DNA of 64,000 nucleotides from Tenacibaculum sp. 190524A02b (GTDB lineage Bacteria; Bacteroidota; Bacteroidia; Flavobacteriales; Flavobacteriaceae). The first letter of the stretch is position 1, and every line of letters starts with the position of its first letter. The notes beneath the pieces were generated by a model. That model was not told the DNA's origin, did not search any database, and saw only the letters and a list, made by a program, of their open reading frames with translations. Below, piece after piece: positions 24,052 to 38,200 of this stretch. The position numbers and the translations under genes were made by a program. The stretch spans positions 1,659,501-1,723,500 of the forward strand of contig NZ_OZ038525.1 in assembly GCF_964036645.1 (NCBI RefSeq), in the 5' to 3' direction.

Positions 24052-25221
24052 TTGAAACAAACGTTCTTTCTCTTATTTTTAATAAATTTTTTCTACGTCG
24101 AAGCTCAGGAATCTGTTTTCTATACTAAAGAAACTAATAAAAATTTTACTCTAAATAAATTTGGACTTGAAGTATACAATCTAAACTTTATTAAAAATAA
24201 TGAGTATTTTAATTTTATAACAGATGGATTGACATTGTTGGGTACGCAATTACATCCAGAATTCATTTATAATAATTCTGAAAAAACACAATTTAAAGCA
24301 GGTGTTTTTCTTCAAAAAAACTTTGGTGAGACTAAAATTGATTTTATCATTCCTACTTTTAGCTTCAATTATTTACAAGGTAATCATCAATTTACTATAG
24401 GTAATTGGTCTGCCAAAAACAATCATGGAATGATTGAACCTATGATGGCTAGTGAAAAAATTTTAACGAATGCATTAATTGAAACTGGAGCTAGATATCA
24501 ATATACTACTTCTAAGTTTTCAATAGATGCTTGGATGGACTGGGAAAAATACATTCGCCCTTTTGATAATTTTAGAGAAGTATTTACGGTTGGGATCTCT
24601 TCAAAAGTAAATCTCTTTAAAAATTTTTCGATGCCTATTCAATATACTGTTCGACATAAAGGTGGACAGGTAAATTTAAAATTTAGAGATGAACAAACTC
24701 AAACTGATATTTCAGATATTCATAATGTAGCTTTGGGTTTAGAATACAAGACTTCAAATAAGACAAGCAAAGGGCTTATATTTAGCTATTATTTTTTAGC
24801 TCACAATGCCAATGGAGTTAAAGAATATCCTTTTGCTAATGGAAATGCTCACTACTTTAGAGTAAAATACTTGATCAGAGATTTTAACTTTATGTTAGCT
24901 TATTATCATGCCAATCAATTTATTTCTTCAAGAGGAAATGAAATGTTTCAAACTTATTCTCTTAGAAGTAATATTAATTATTGGAATGGTGTTTTGGACA
25001 ATCGATATGTTGGACTTACTGAACCAAACAGAAAACTACTTTTTTCTAAGGTATATTATGAAAAAAAATTAGCTAAAAATGTAAAAGTTGGTGTACAAGG
25101 CGAAGCTTTTTTCCAGTTAAACAATTCTTTTGAAAGTGTTGGTGTTGAAGGAAATAAAAAACATCAATTTGATTACTCCTATGGGGTTTATGTTTTATTA
25201 AATGATATATTTAATTTTTAA
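24052..25221 (+). CDS. Outer-membrane beta-barrel protein, TTG start
   Basis: 389 residues. The first 19 residues after the TTG (MKQTFFLLFLINFFYVEAQ) form a clear signal peptide, which is why I keep this start. The rest alternates aromatic/hydrophobic and polar residues with turn-rich segments and ends in Phe (NDIFNF), as in outer-membrane barrels. The family is not recognised; a porin-like role is possible. It has its own promoter and is 16 bases ahead of the cupin gene. Confidence 0.65.
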   Translation: MKQTFFLLFLINFFYVEAQESVFYTKETNKNFTLNKFGLEVYNLNFIKNNEYFNFITDGLTLLGTQLHPEFIYNNSEKTQFKAGVFLQKNFGETKIDFIIPTFSFNYLQGNHQFTIGNWSAKNNHGMIEPMMASEKILTNALIETGARYQYTTSKFSIDAWMDWEKYIRPFDNFREVFTVGISSKVNLFKNFSMPIQYTVRHKGGQVNLKFRDEQTQTDISDIHNVALGLEYKTSNKTSKGLIFSYYFLAHNANGVKEYPFANGNAHYFRVKYLIRDFNFMLAYYHANQFISSRGNEMFQTYSLRSNINYWNGVLDNRYVGLTEPNRKLLFSKVYYEKKLAKNVKVGVQGEAFFQLNNSFESVGVEGNKKHQFDYSYGVYVLLNDIFNF

Positions 25222-25237
25222 GTTAAACAAAAAATAA

Positions 25238-25741
25238 ATGAACACAATTGATCAAATAATTAAAAAACTTGATTTACAGCCACATCCTGAAGGTGGCTTT
25301 TTTAAAGAAACTTATAGAAGTAATGGTGAAATTAATACTGATAGTTTAAGTGGAGCATATAATGGTAAACGAAATTATGCTACTTGTATCTATTTTTTAC
25401 TTACTTCAGATAATTTTTCTGCCCTTCATAAAATTAACCAAGATGAAATTTGGCATTTTTATGACGGATCTCCTATTCGTTTACACATGATTTCAGACAA
25501 AGGAGTACATTCTGAACATATTATAGGTAATGATTTTTCAAAAGGCGAAGTTCCCCAATTTGTGGTTCCTGGTGGTTATTGGTTTGGTGCTGAAGTTGTA
25601 GAAAAAGATAGTTTTTCTTTAGTAGGTTGCACCGTTTCTCCTGGGTTTAGTTTTGATGATTTTGTATTAAAATCTAAAAAGGAGCTCCTAGAGTTATTTC
25701 CAAATCAAGAAGCTATTATTACAAAACTTACCCATTCCTAA
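25238..25741 (+). CDS. DUF985 cupin-family protein
   Basis: 167 residues of the DUF985 cupin family. The HPEGGFFKETYRS opening, the central WHFYDG segment with metal-type His residues, and the late GCTVSPGFSFDDF motif are all typical. Some members are suspected epimerase or sugar-binding proteins; no activity is established that I can cite. It follows the barrel gene closely and ends at a strong terminator. Confidence 0.85.
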   Translation: MNTIDQIIKKLDLQPHPEGGFFKETYRSNGEINTDSLSGAYNGKRNYATCIYFLLTSDNFSALHKINQDEIWHFYDGSPIRLHMISDKGVHSEHIIGNDFSKGEVPQFVVPGGYWFGAEVVEKDSFSLVGCTVSPGFSFDDFVLKSKKELLELFPNQEAIITKLTHS

Positions 25742-26079
25742 ACTAAAATACCATACCTGATTTTTGTACGTCAAATCAGGTATTTCCTTTTTATTCTTCC
25801 AAAAAAGCTTATATATTTGCCACCAAAGTGTTATGAATACTAAAAAATTGCTTCTTCTCATCCCTTTTGTATAGTAGTAATGTATTCGTTTTCATTTTTA
25901 ATTTAAACGGCTATATCAATTGTTTCATATCAAATATTTAATATTATTAGGTTAAATAATGCTTAATCTTCAAAAACTTAACCTACTAAAATTCTTTATA
26001 AATTAATAAAGCCTTAACTTTATTGTTAATTAAAATATAAAATCGCTAAAACTTGGTCTAAGACTAAAACAATTAGAAA
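25742..26079 (+). terminator. Intergenic region with terminator of the barrel-cupin operon
   Basis: ATACCTGATTT (25753-25763) pairs with AAATCAGGTAT (25773-25783) and is followed by TTTCCTTTTT. The remaining 290 bases show no gene; they must contain the promoter of the 26080 gene. Confidence 0.75.
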
Positions 26080-26640
26080 ATGAAAAATAAAATTAAAGTG
26101 GTTACCGATGGTATCAATGTATATGCTTCCCTTAAAGTAAATGCGTCTAAAATAGGTATTAAAGTATTAATTACTTTACTCTTAATAGAAATATCTTTCC
26201 TTATTTGGGCTTCTTTTCAAATTCCTCCTAAAGAGTTAGTAACTATGATTTTTCCCCTTATTATACTATGTGTTTTTTTGGTAGGCTTGCCTATAAAATA
26301 CTTGTTATGGAACTTATATGGAGTTGAAGAGTTAATTGTTAACACAAAATCAGTAAGCTGGTCATACAATTACGGTTTTTTTAAAACCAAATTAAAAACT
26401 ATTACCTATAACAAATTAAATATTGATTATGAGAAAGTAAATGGGGCATTAAAAAATGAAACAGGAAGACTTCTTTTTTATGATTATTCAAAAACCAACC
26501 CACTACCCAAGCTTATACATAAAACTACAGTGCTTTTAAGTAAAAGTGATGTTCAAGAGTTTGACCAAATGATTATGAAAGTTTTTGCTAAAGAAAAACC
26601 AAAGAAAAAAGAAGATTTCTTTACCTTTTCTTTAAACTAG
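26080..26640 (+). CDS. Hypothetical membrane protein with PH-like C-terminal domain
   Basis: 186 residues. Two membrane segments (about residues 28-48 and 56-76) are followed by a soluble beta-rich part of about 100 residues (ELIVNTKSVSWSYNYGFF onward) resembling bacterial PH-like domains. The C-terminus is lysine-rich. It converges on and overlaps the neighbouring membrane protein gene by four bases. Function unknown. Confidence 0.55.
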   Translation: MKNKIKVVTDGINVYASLKVNASKIGIKVLITLLLIEISFLIWASFQIPPKELVTMIFPLIILCVFLVGLPIKYLLWNLYGVEELIVNTKSVSWSYNYGFFKTKLKTITYNKLNIDYEKVNGALKNETGRLLFYDYSKTNPLPKLIHKTTVLLSKSDVQEFDQMIMKVFAKEKPKKKEDFFTFSLN

Positions 26641-27662
26641 CTAGTCATTTTAGAATACTTTGTTATTAATTGCTGAAAAGCTTTTTTATTATCAATTGAT
26701 AAAAGTAATATTGTATAACTTCTTTTAAACCCATACATAAAATTCACCTCTTGTGGTTTTTGCAAGTATACAACAGTATTAAATGACTCCATCTCTCCTA
26801 AAGGAGTTAAGTAATAGGCATTAGCAGTTTCTTTTTCACTTAAATTCGAAGTGAAAATTATGTTTTTAAGATTATCTAACGGAATTGAACAAGTACCAAT
26901 TAATCCTTGCTTTAATACTAGTGTATTCTGATTTAATAAATGTGGTCTTTTTATTATTGCTTTAGCATGTCCTAACAACATTAAAATTGAGTATGCACTT
27001 AGCCCTGTTAGTATCCATGTTACCACTAGACTCCACTTTACTAACCAAACATGAACAACAAAAGTTTCTACTACCAAGACTAAAATTATAGCGCCAACTA
27101 ACCCAATACTACCAGATAATTTATGATAACTAAACTCATTATTTGCTAACTTTTTAGATTTCCATGTAAACAAGGCATAATATAGCATAGCTAGTTCACC
27201 TCCAAATATTTTTCCCGCAAATTCTTTTTTTAGTGCTTTCACTGCACTAAACTCAAACAATTGTAAATGATCTATGCTCTTTGTTTTATTTAATTTTTTG
27301 GTTTCTTTAATAGTTTTAATCGTATAATACAATATAGAGATCAATGTTACTATCTCAACCATAGGTAGCACTATATAACGTATCATATTTAAATGCTCCT
27401 TCTCTGTGTTAGGAATTATCATTGAAGCTGTTACCATTCCAACAGCCACTATAATTCCTAAAATTAATCTAGATGCTTTTCTTTTTGATAAAAAATAAAA
27501 TAATATAGGTACGGTTATTAATAAATCGTAAATGAGTCCAGTATATAAAATTGGATGGTTTTTAGCATAATTAGAAAATGCTAGTAAAACTAGTAGTAAA
27601 AATGTTACACTAGTAACTGTATAAGCTAACTTATAACGGGTTATATTGGTTATTATACTCAT
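26637..27662 (-). CDS. Hypothetical multi-pass membrane protein
   Basis: 341 residues with about six hydrophobic segments: four in the first 120 residues and two near residues 185-235. A soluble C-terminal part contains TLVLKQGLIGTCSIPLDNLKNI, again like a PH-type membrane-associated domain. No family is recognised. Its convergent neighbour has a similar membrane-plus-beta layout. Confidence 0.55.
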   Translation of the reverse strand: MSIITNITRYKLAYTVTSVTFLLLVLLAFSNYAKNHPILYTGLIYDLLITVPILFYFLSKRKASRLILGIIVAVGMVTASMIIPNTEKEHLNMIRYIVLPMVEIVTLISILYYTIKTIKETKKLNKTKSIDHLQLFEFSAVKALKKEFAGKIFGGELAMLYYALFTWKSKKLANNEFSYHKLSGSIGLVGAIILVLVVETFVVHVWLVKWSLVVTWILTGLSAYSILMLLGHAKAIIKRPHLLNQNTLVLKQGLIGTCSIPLDNLKNIIFTSNLSEKETANAYYLTPLGEMESFNTVVYLQKPQEVNFMYGFKRSYTILLLSIDNKKAFQQLITKYSKMTS

Positions 27663-27806
27663 GTCTTTTTCAATGATTTAAAAAGTTATTTAACTGAGTA
27701 TAAAGATACTAATTTAGTATGTTTTATGTATCAATAATCAAATTAAAAACAATGTGAAATAGTAACTAATAAAGGATTTCCATGCTATTGTTATTTTGAT
27801 AATTTA

Positions 27807-28826
27807 TTAAATTAATTCACGTAGTCTTAAAGCTGCACCTTCAGCAGTAATATCACGTTGTGGCATTCCAAACATTTCATACCCAACCATAAACTTTTTT
27901 ACGGTTGCACTCCTTAATAACGGTGGATAAAAACTCATATGCCAATGCCAGTGTTCATTAGCACTTTTAGAAGTTGGTATTTGATGTATACCACTAGAAT
28001 ATGGAAATGAACAATTGAATAACTTATCATACCCTTGAGTAATTTTTGCTATTGCTTCTGCAAATGCCTCTTGTTCTTTTAATGTTATGATTGCTAAATT
28101 AGGTTCTGCTTTTTTAGGTATAATCATAGTTTCAAAAGGCCACACTGCCCAAAAAGGCACTAAAACTATAAAGTATTCATTTTCAAACAAAATACGTTCT
28201 TTCTCTTTTAGTTCCTGCTTTAAATAATCACTCAATAACGTTTTTTTATTTTCTTCAAAGTATTTTTTTTGTTGATTGTCCTTTTTCACAATTTCATTTG
28301 GCAAACTTGATTGCGCCCATATTTGTCCATGAGGGTGTGGGTTGCTACATCCCATAACCGCTCCTTTATTTTCAAAAATTTGAATGTAATTTATAGATGG
28401 ATTGACTTGTAAAGTAGTAAATTCCTCTTGCCAAAGTTTTACCACATTTACAATTTCTGAAACCTCCATATTAGCCAGTGTTTTGGAATGATCAGAACTA
28501 AAACAAATTACTTTACAAATTCCTTTTTCTAACTCCGCATGCAACAATCCTTCTTGTATTTTCAATGTTGGTGTATTGCTTTGTAAAGCAGCAAAATCAT
28601 TTGTAAATACAAAAGTATCTGTGTATTCTGGATTTACCTCTCCGTTAGCCCTTGTATTACCTGGACATAAATAACAATTAGGGTCATAACTTGGTCTTTT
28701 TATTGACACTACCTCTTCTTCTTGCCCTTGCCATGGACGTTTAGCTCTATGTGGTGATACCAACACCCATTCCCCCGTTAAAATGTTTAAACGTTTATGG
28801 GAATAATCTTCTAAATGTGAATTCAT
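27807..28826 (-). CDS. galT: Galactose-1-phosphate uridylyltransferase
   Basis: 339 residues. GalT swaps UMP between UDP-glucose and galactose-1-phosphate in the Leloir pathway, in the cytoplasm. The active-site His motif is SNPHPHGQIWAQ, and the zinc/iron-site residues include CYLCPGN and the late HWHWHMSFYP. It is the last gene of the minus-strand PUL operon, 83 bases after the DUF4440 gene, and follows galK. galE is not in the window. Confidence 0.95.
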   Translation of the reverse strand: MNSHLEDYSHKRLNILTGEWVLVSPHRAKRPWQGQEEEVVSIKRPSYDPNCYLCPGNTRANGEVNPEYTDTFVFTNDFAALQSNTPTLKIQEGLLHAELEKGICKVICFSSDHSKTLANMEVSEIVNVVKLWQEEFTTLQVNPSINYIQIFENKGAVMGCSNPHPHGQIWAQSSLPNEIVKKDNQQKKYFEENKKTLLSDYLKQELKEKERILFENEYFIVLVPFWAVWPFETMIIPKKAEPNLAIITLKEQEAFAEAIAKITQGYDKLFNCSFPYSSGIHQIPTSKSANEHWHWHMSFYPPLLRSATVKKFMVGYEMFGMPQRDITAEGAALRLRELI

Positions 28827-28909
28827 TATCTGTATTGAATAATACCTACAAAAGTAGTTTTGTGTTTAATTGAATACTTAATAATTAAAGCTTATTAATT
28901 TGTCTTGTA

Positions 28910-29350
28910 TTAGCAAGAAGTATCAGCTACAATTTTCCACTCTCCATTAATCTTCTTAAAAATAATCATAAAGACACCATTTGCATCTCCTACTTTACGA
29001 GTTAAATGATACTCTCCCATTACATAATAAGCTTCCTCTTTAATCTTAGAGATATCATTAATTTTAAAATTTAATGTTCCTGAATATTCTTTGGTAGGAT
29101 ATCCTTTTTTATAGTTTTCTAATGTTTTTTTCCATCCATAAGTTAACCCATTACTTCCATAAAACTTAAGAGAATCACTTTTCCAATATCCTTCCATAAA
29201 TCCTTCCAAATCATGGTTAGACCATGCTTTTTCTTGTGCTTTCATTATGGTAATAATTTCTTTTTTATCTGTTACTTCAGATGTTTTTTTAGTAGTTTTA
29301 GCACAAGCCATCACTAGAAATGTAAGGCTTACGAGTAATAGTTTTTTCAT
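28910..29350 (-). CDS. NTF2-like (DUF4440) lipoprotein
   Basis: About 146 residues from the ATG at 29350, giving a lipoprotein signal ending at VMACA. The remainder is an NTF2/SnoaL-like fold (KEIITIMKAQEKAWSNHDLEGFMEGYW, then FYGSNGLTYG and GEWKIVADTSC). Such domains are small ligand-binding or enzyme scaffolds. It sits between galK and galT, ten bases after galK. Its role in galactose use is unclear. Confidence 0.75.
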   Translation of the reverse strand: MKKLLLVSLTFLVMACAKTTKKTSEVTDKKEIITIMKAQEKAWSNHDLEGFMEGYWKSDSLKFYGSNGLTYGWKKTLENYKKGYPTKEYSGTLNFKINDISKIKEEAYYVMGEYHLTRKVGDANGVFMIIFKKINGEWKIVADTSC

Positions 29351-29360
29351 TTGTTTGGAT

Positions 29361-30503
29361 TTATATTTTTTGTGTTCCATTAGATAGTTTTACCTCATAT
29401 ATGGAACAATTGTGATTAAACTTTTTCTGATACTCTTGTTTTATTTCTTTAATAAAGACTTCTTTTTTTTGAGTTTCAATTATATTTATTGTACAACCTC
29501 CAAAACCTCCTCCCATCATTCGTGCCCCAACAACTGCTGTAGAAGCTTTAGCTTTAGCCACTAAAAAATCTAATTCAGGGCAGCTTACCTTATATTTTTC
29601 AGACAATCCTTTATGCGATGCGAACAAAAGATTACCTAAAGTTTTTATATCATTATCTACCAAACTTTCAGTAGCTTGTATCGTGCGTTGATTTTCTTCT
29701 AAAACATATAATGCTTTTGCATACTCTTCGTTAGTAATTGTTTCTTTTAAAGATATTAAATCTTTTTCTACAACATCTCTTAAAGCACTCACTTCTAACA
29801 AATTTGCTACCTTTTCACACACTTTTCTCCTATCATTATATGCACTATCTGATAAACTATGCTTTACATTAGTATTAATGAGTAACAATTCAAACTGATT
29901 TAAATTAATTGGATAAGAAACTCCTTCTAAGCTTCTACAGTCTAAATGAATCGCTTTACCTTCTTCTCCAAACATAGAAGCATATTGATCCATAATACCA
30001 CATTTTACTCCTACATAATTATGCTCAGCTAATTGTGAAATTAAAATCAACTCTTTTTTAGTAAAACCTAAATCAAATATTGTATTCAACCCAAAAGCCA
30101 TGCTATTCTCTAGCGCAGCTGATGAGGACAACCCTGCTCCATCCGGAATATCTCCAGAAAAAATCACATTAAAATTAGGTATTTGCTTTCCTTTTTTTTG
30201 CATTTCAGAAACTACTCCTAACAAATAGTTTTCCCACCCTCCTTTTCCTGATGGTTTTATACTATTTGTATCAAACACATATGTTTCTTCTTTGTCTAAT
30301 GCTTTTATACAACTTACAGATGTGCTCTTTTGTATAGCTAAATAGATTCCTTTATCAATAGCAGCAGGAAAAACATACCCTTCATTATAATCAGTATGCT
30401 CACCTATTAAGTTAATTCTACCTGGAGAAAAAACAAGAATTGGTTCTTGTTCAAACTTATCAACAAATGCTTGTTGTACGCTGTTCCTTAGTTTTTGGTT
30501 CAT
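29361..30503 (-). CDS. galK: Galactokinase
   Basis: About 380 residues of the GHMP kinase family. The galactokinase signature GRINLIGEHTDYNEG, the ATP-loop GDIPDGAGLSSSAALE and the final GARMMGGGFGGCTI motif are all present. It phosphorylates galactose at C1. I chose the ATG at 30503, one base after the stop of the symporter gene, rather than a TTG nine bases upstream. Tightly packed within the PUL operon. Confidence 0.95.
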   Translation of the reverse strand: MNQKLRNSVQQAFVDKFEQEPILVFSPGRINLIGEHTDYNEGYVFPAAIDKGIYLAIQKSTSVSCIKALDKEETYVFDTNSIKPSGKGGWENYLLGVVSEMQKKGKQIPNFNVIFSGDIPDGAGLSSSAALENSMAFGLNTIFDLGFTKKELILISQLAEHNYVGVKCGIMDQYASMFGEEGKAIHLDCRSLEGVSYPINLNQFELLLINTNVKHSLSDSAYNDRRKVCEKVANLLEVSALRDVVEKDLISLKETITNEEYAKALYVLEENQRTIQATESLVDNDIKTLGNLLFASHKGLSEKYKVSCPELDFLVAKAKASTAVVGARMMGGGFGGCTINIIETQKKEVFIKEIKQEYQKKFNHNCSIYEVKLSNGTQKI

Positions 30504-30504
30504 T

Positions 30505-32088
30505 TTATGCAAAATGGATATACGAATAAATTACAATGATACAAATAACGATGCCCGTACCATAAACGTATTTCCATGGAGTTATGTTTACTTGTTTTGT
30601 ATACGGTAGATTAAAGGCATCTTTTCTAGGTTCTAATTTCCCTATAGCCAACATTATTAATGTATTTAACACAAATAATATAGCCATTACGTGTAAAAAA
30701 TGAGGGTAATTCTCCTCTCCAAACACGTAAGGCTTTAATATAAATTGACTTATTATATATAATATAGATCCTGATACAATACCTATTTTAGCTGCTTTAG
30801 CTGGTACATATTTTGTAAAATACCCTACAATGATAATCGTTAAAATTGGAATTGAATAAATCCCGTTTGCTTCTTGTAAGTAATTAAAAATACTTCCTGC
30901 ATACATTAATAATGGTGCCACACACATAGCTAAAACAGCCAATAAAACACCGAATTTTTTCCCTGCTTTTACAACTTCTTTTTCTGATGCTTCTGTATTG
31001 ATATGTGATTTATAAATATCTATACCAAATAAAGTTACTGACGAATTTAATGCTGAATTAAAAGACGATAGTATTGCTCCAAATAAAACAGCCGCAAAAA
31101 AACCTACTAAACCAACTGGCAATACCTTTTTAACCAATTCTGGATAAGCTTCATCAGGGTTTTCTAAACTATTTCCAAATACATAAAAAGCTATGATACC
31201 TGGTAATACTACAATTAAAGGTCCTAATATTTTAATAAAGGCAGCATAGATTAATCCTTTTTGTCCTTCTTTTAAACTTTTAGCTCCTAATGCTCTTTGT
31301 ATAATTGCTTGATTGGTTCCCCAATAAAATAATTGAACCAACATCATCCCTGTAAATATAGTCCCAAATGGAATTGACGATTTTGAATCTCCAATAACTT
31401 TAAATTTTTCTGGCGCTTTTTCTGTTAAAATAGCCACACCATCGAATACACTACCATTACCTACTAAAAGCAATCCGAAAAAAGGAATTAATAATCCTCC
31501 TATCAATAAACCTATCGCATTAATGGTATCAGATACAGCTACGGCTTTCAACCCTCCAAATATGGCATATATTGATCCTATAATTCCAATTCCCCATACT
31601 GTAATCCATAAGGCTACTGTTTTATTTACCCCTAATAATTCAGGGACATCAAACATACTATTTAAAGCTAAAGCCCCCGTATATAAAACTATTGGTAATA
31701 ATACGATTACGTACCCTGATAAAAACAACCCTGAAGCAATTGTTTTAGTCATTTTATCATATCGTGTTTCTAAAAACTGAGGTACTGTAGTAATTCCTTC
31801 TTTTAAATATTTTGGTAATAATACAATGGCTGTAACCACCATAGCAATAGCTGCCAAGGTTTCCCATGCCATCACCAATATTCCTTCTTTAAAAGCTGCT
31901 CCATTGAGTCCTACAATTTGTTCTGTAGATAAATTGGTTAATAACAATGAACCTGCAATTACCCACCCTGTTAAACTCCTTCCTCCTAAAAAATAGCCAT
32001 CAGAAGTTTGTTCATTGGTTTGTTTACTTTTATAATATGAAATAACTGCTACTGCAATTGTAAATGCGAGAAATGTAACGAACTGCAT
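30505..32088 (-). CDS. Sodium/solute symporter (SGLT-like, probable galactose)
   Basis: 527 residues and about 14 membrane segments, family SSS (SLC5). The family stretch AIFGGLKAVAVSDTINAIGL is like the sodium/galactose symporter of Vibrio, and the N-terminal DGYFLGGRSLTGWVIAGSLLLTN is typical. Position directly ahead of galK makes galactose the likely cargo: it would carry monosaccharide released in the periplasm across the inner membrane. The lacZ-like gene ends four bases before it. Confidence 0.88.
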   Translation of the reverse strand: MQFVTFLAFTIAVAVISYYKSKQTNEQTSDGYFLGGRSLTGWVIAGSLLLTNLSTEQIVGLNGAAFKEGILVMAWETLAAIAMVVTAIVLLPKYLKEGITTVPQFLETRYDKMTKTIASGLFLSGYVIVLLPIVLYTGALALNSMFDVPELLGVNKTVALWITVWGIGIIGSIYAIFGGLKAVAVSDTINAIGLLIGGLLIPFFGLLLVGNGSVFDGVAILTEKAPEKFKVIGDSKSSIPFGTIFTGMMLVQLFYWGTNQAIIQRALGAKSLKEGQKGLIYAAFIKILGPLIVVLPGIIAFYVFGNSLENPDEAYPELVKKVLPVGLVGFFAAVLFGAILSSFNSALNSSVTLFGIDIYKSHINTEASEKEVVKAGKKFGVLLAVLAMCVAPLLMYAGSIFNYLQEANGIYSIPILTIIIVGYFTKYVPAKAAKIGIVSGSILYIISQFILKPYVFGEENYPHFLHVMAILFVLNTLIMLAIGKLEPRKDAFNLPYTKQVNITPWKYVYGTGIVICIIVIYSYIHFA

Positions 32089-32092
32089 AATT

Positions 32093-35257
<3,165 letters not shown>

Positions 35258-38200
35258 TTACTCGTGACAACTACAAGTAGCATGTAAAAAGCTATTTGTT
35301 TGATAGTTTAGTGGTACATTTTGGTTAAATTGGTTATTTTCCCAATAGAATTTTGTTCTTTTTAAGTTTCGGTTTCCTATTTCATTCATTGTTTGTACAT
35401 CATATAAACGTCCATTTACCATGGTATACTTCACCGAATTTGAGTTTTTGATATCTTCTAGTGGGTTTTTATCTAACACAATTAAATCTGCTAACTTTCC
35501 TTCTTTTAAAGATCCTAGCTCCTTGTCTACTCCAATATAATATGCGCCATTAATAGTAGCAGCTTTTAAGGCTTCATGATTACTCATTCCCCCTTGTTGT
35601 AACATCCACAATTCCCAATGTGCGCCTAACCCTTGTAATTGTCCATGTGCTCCTAAGTTAATTTTCACCCCTTCTTTAGCTAATGCGTTTACACTTTTTG
35701 ACACAAGTATATGTCCGTTTTCATACTCCTCATCAGGAATCATTATTCGATGTCTTGCTCTTGAATCTACTACATATCTTGGTGTGTATTTTAACAGTGT
35801 TTTGTTTTCCCAAACATTGGTTTTTTGATACCAATAGTATTCTCCACTCACACTTCCATAACTTACCACTAATGTAGGTGTATATCCTGTTTTACCGTTT
35901 TTCCATAATGTTTTTACATCTTTATATAATGTAGCTATAGGAATATTATGTTCAATACCTGTATGACCGTCAAATAACATACTCATATTTGCGAAGAAAT
36001 TAGAACCTCCTTCAGGAACAACATTCACCTCTAACTCTTTTGCTGCCTGCATTACTTGTTGTCGTTGTTCTCTGCGTGGCTGGTTATAACTTTTTACAGA
36101 ATGTGCACCAAAGGCTTTGGTTCTTTCAATTGCAAATTTCGCATCTGCTAAATTATTGATGGGAGCTTTAAAATCTCCCTCAGCTCCATATAGTATAAAC
36201 CCTGTTGAAAACATTCTTGGCCCCACTGTTAATCCACTTTTTTGTAGCTCGGCCAATGTAAAAGCTGTAGTTGTATTTACTGATGGATCATGTGAAGTAG
36301 TAACCCCAAAAGCCAGGTTTGCATAAAATTGCCAATGTTTTTGGGTGCTCAACCCTTCTCTAAAAGCACCAACATGAGCATGAACGTCTACAATACCTGG
36401 CATTATGGTTTTTCCTGAAATGTTATATACTTTAGCATTTTCAGGAATAGTTACTTCTGATGTTTTTCCTATTTGTTCTATTTTATTTTTATGAATAATA
36501 ATTGTTCCATTTTCTATGACTTGGTTTCCTTCCATGGTAATTATTCTTGCATTAGTAAATGCAATTCGTCCTTGTGGAAGATCACTTTTTACCTTTAACC
36601 CTATTTTGATAGAATTTTCCTCTGAGTTACTTTTTAAAATTGATTCAGAAAATGGGGTGAATGTATTGTACAAATGTTTACTAAAATAGGTATCGCCTAA
36701 AGTCCAATGAACTTTATTTGATGTTGACCAATGTAGATTTATACCCGCTTTTCTAGACAAAGATTCTACTTTTACCGATTTTGATTTATTATCTAAATTC
36801 AATTCTTTTCCGTTTAATAATAACGGAGCAACATATACTTTGTGTAAATGAATAAAAGCAATGTGTTTATTATCTGGACTTACTACAAAACGATTTGCAT
36901 GTTTTGATTTTATATGACTTTGTTTGTCATACCCATACAAATTCACACTTTTAAAGTGCTTTGTTAATTTACCAAAGAAATACCCTCCTGTTTGATAAAA
37001 TACACGTTTATCATTTTTTGCAAATACTGGATAGTTTCCTTCTTTACTTATTTTTTGGTGATTATTGGTTATTAAATCAACTATATAAATACCTGTGTTT
37101 TTATCATAATCAAACCCCTGATCTCCATTACCTTTTTCTTTTTTATATACAATTTTATCTCCAGCATTAGAAAAAGAAGGTGTTCGATAAATTCCTTTTT
37201 GTTTGGTTATTTTTTTAAGGTTACCTCCATTTATATTACAGGTATAAACAGCACCTAAACTTTCATCACTCCAAGTAACAAATACCAATTGTTTTCCATC
37301 TTTTGAAAATTGTGCTTCACTTTCAAAATCAGTTAGTGAAGTAATTCGCTGTGGTTTCCCATTAGGTAAAATCTTTTTATAAATGTGTCCTAATGCAGTA
37401 AAAACAACTATTTTTCCATCTGGTGAAGTTTGTACATCGCGAATCATTTTACTAGTAAACTCTGGTGCATTTACCTTTTTTTCTATTCTATGTGTTTTAG
37501 CTAACTTCAATTCTTCTTTAACTGTAAAAGGAATATTAGTTATTTTTTGATTTTCAATATTTATTTTAAGTATTTTTCCTCCACTCCAAATAACCAATTC
37601 TTTATTATTAGGCAGCCATGAAAAATGCGGATATACTCCAAATACAGCCCACGCTTCTTGTTGATCCTTACTTAAGTTATCATAGACAGGTGTTTCTTCT
37701 CCTGTTTCTAAATTATGGATATATAATACTGTTTTTTCTCTTATTCTCTTGATAAAAGCTAATAGTTTACCATTCTTTGACACTACTGGTCTTGCAGCGC
37801 CTCCTGCCCCTCCTGTTACTTGTTCTGTTTTACCATTTTCAAGGTTGTATTGCTTTATTACATAAATTTGTTTGTTAGGGTCTTTATTGTATTGAAAATA
37901 CCCTCCTGGATACATATCTTCAGCATAATACAAATACTTTCCATCTGGTGATATACTTGGATCATTAACATCCTGCTGATCATTTTTACGTTTTGTTAAC
38001 TGTACTCCTCCAGAGTTTGACAAATGATATTGCCACATTTCTCCTGCTCCAACTGATCTTGTTGATGTAAAGTGTTTTCTAGCAATAATTGATTTACCAT
38101 CTGGTGTCCAAACAGCATTATTTAATAATCGGTATTTTTCTTTAGTTAAAGATTTTGCTTCTTTTCCATCAGCAGTCATTATCCATATATTATTTCCTCC

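Noticed and set aside
30501..30512. TTG start at 30512 for galK
   Set aside because: The ATG at 30503 follows the symporter stop directly and matches the usual N-terminus.
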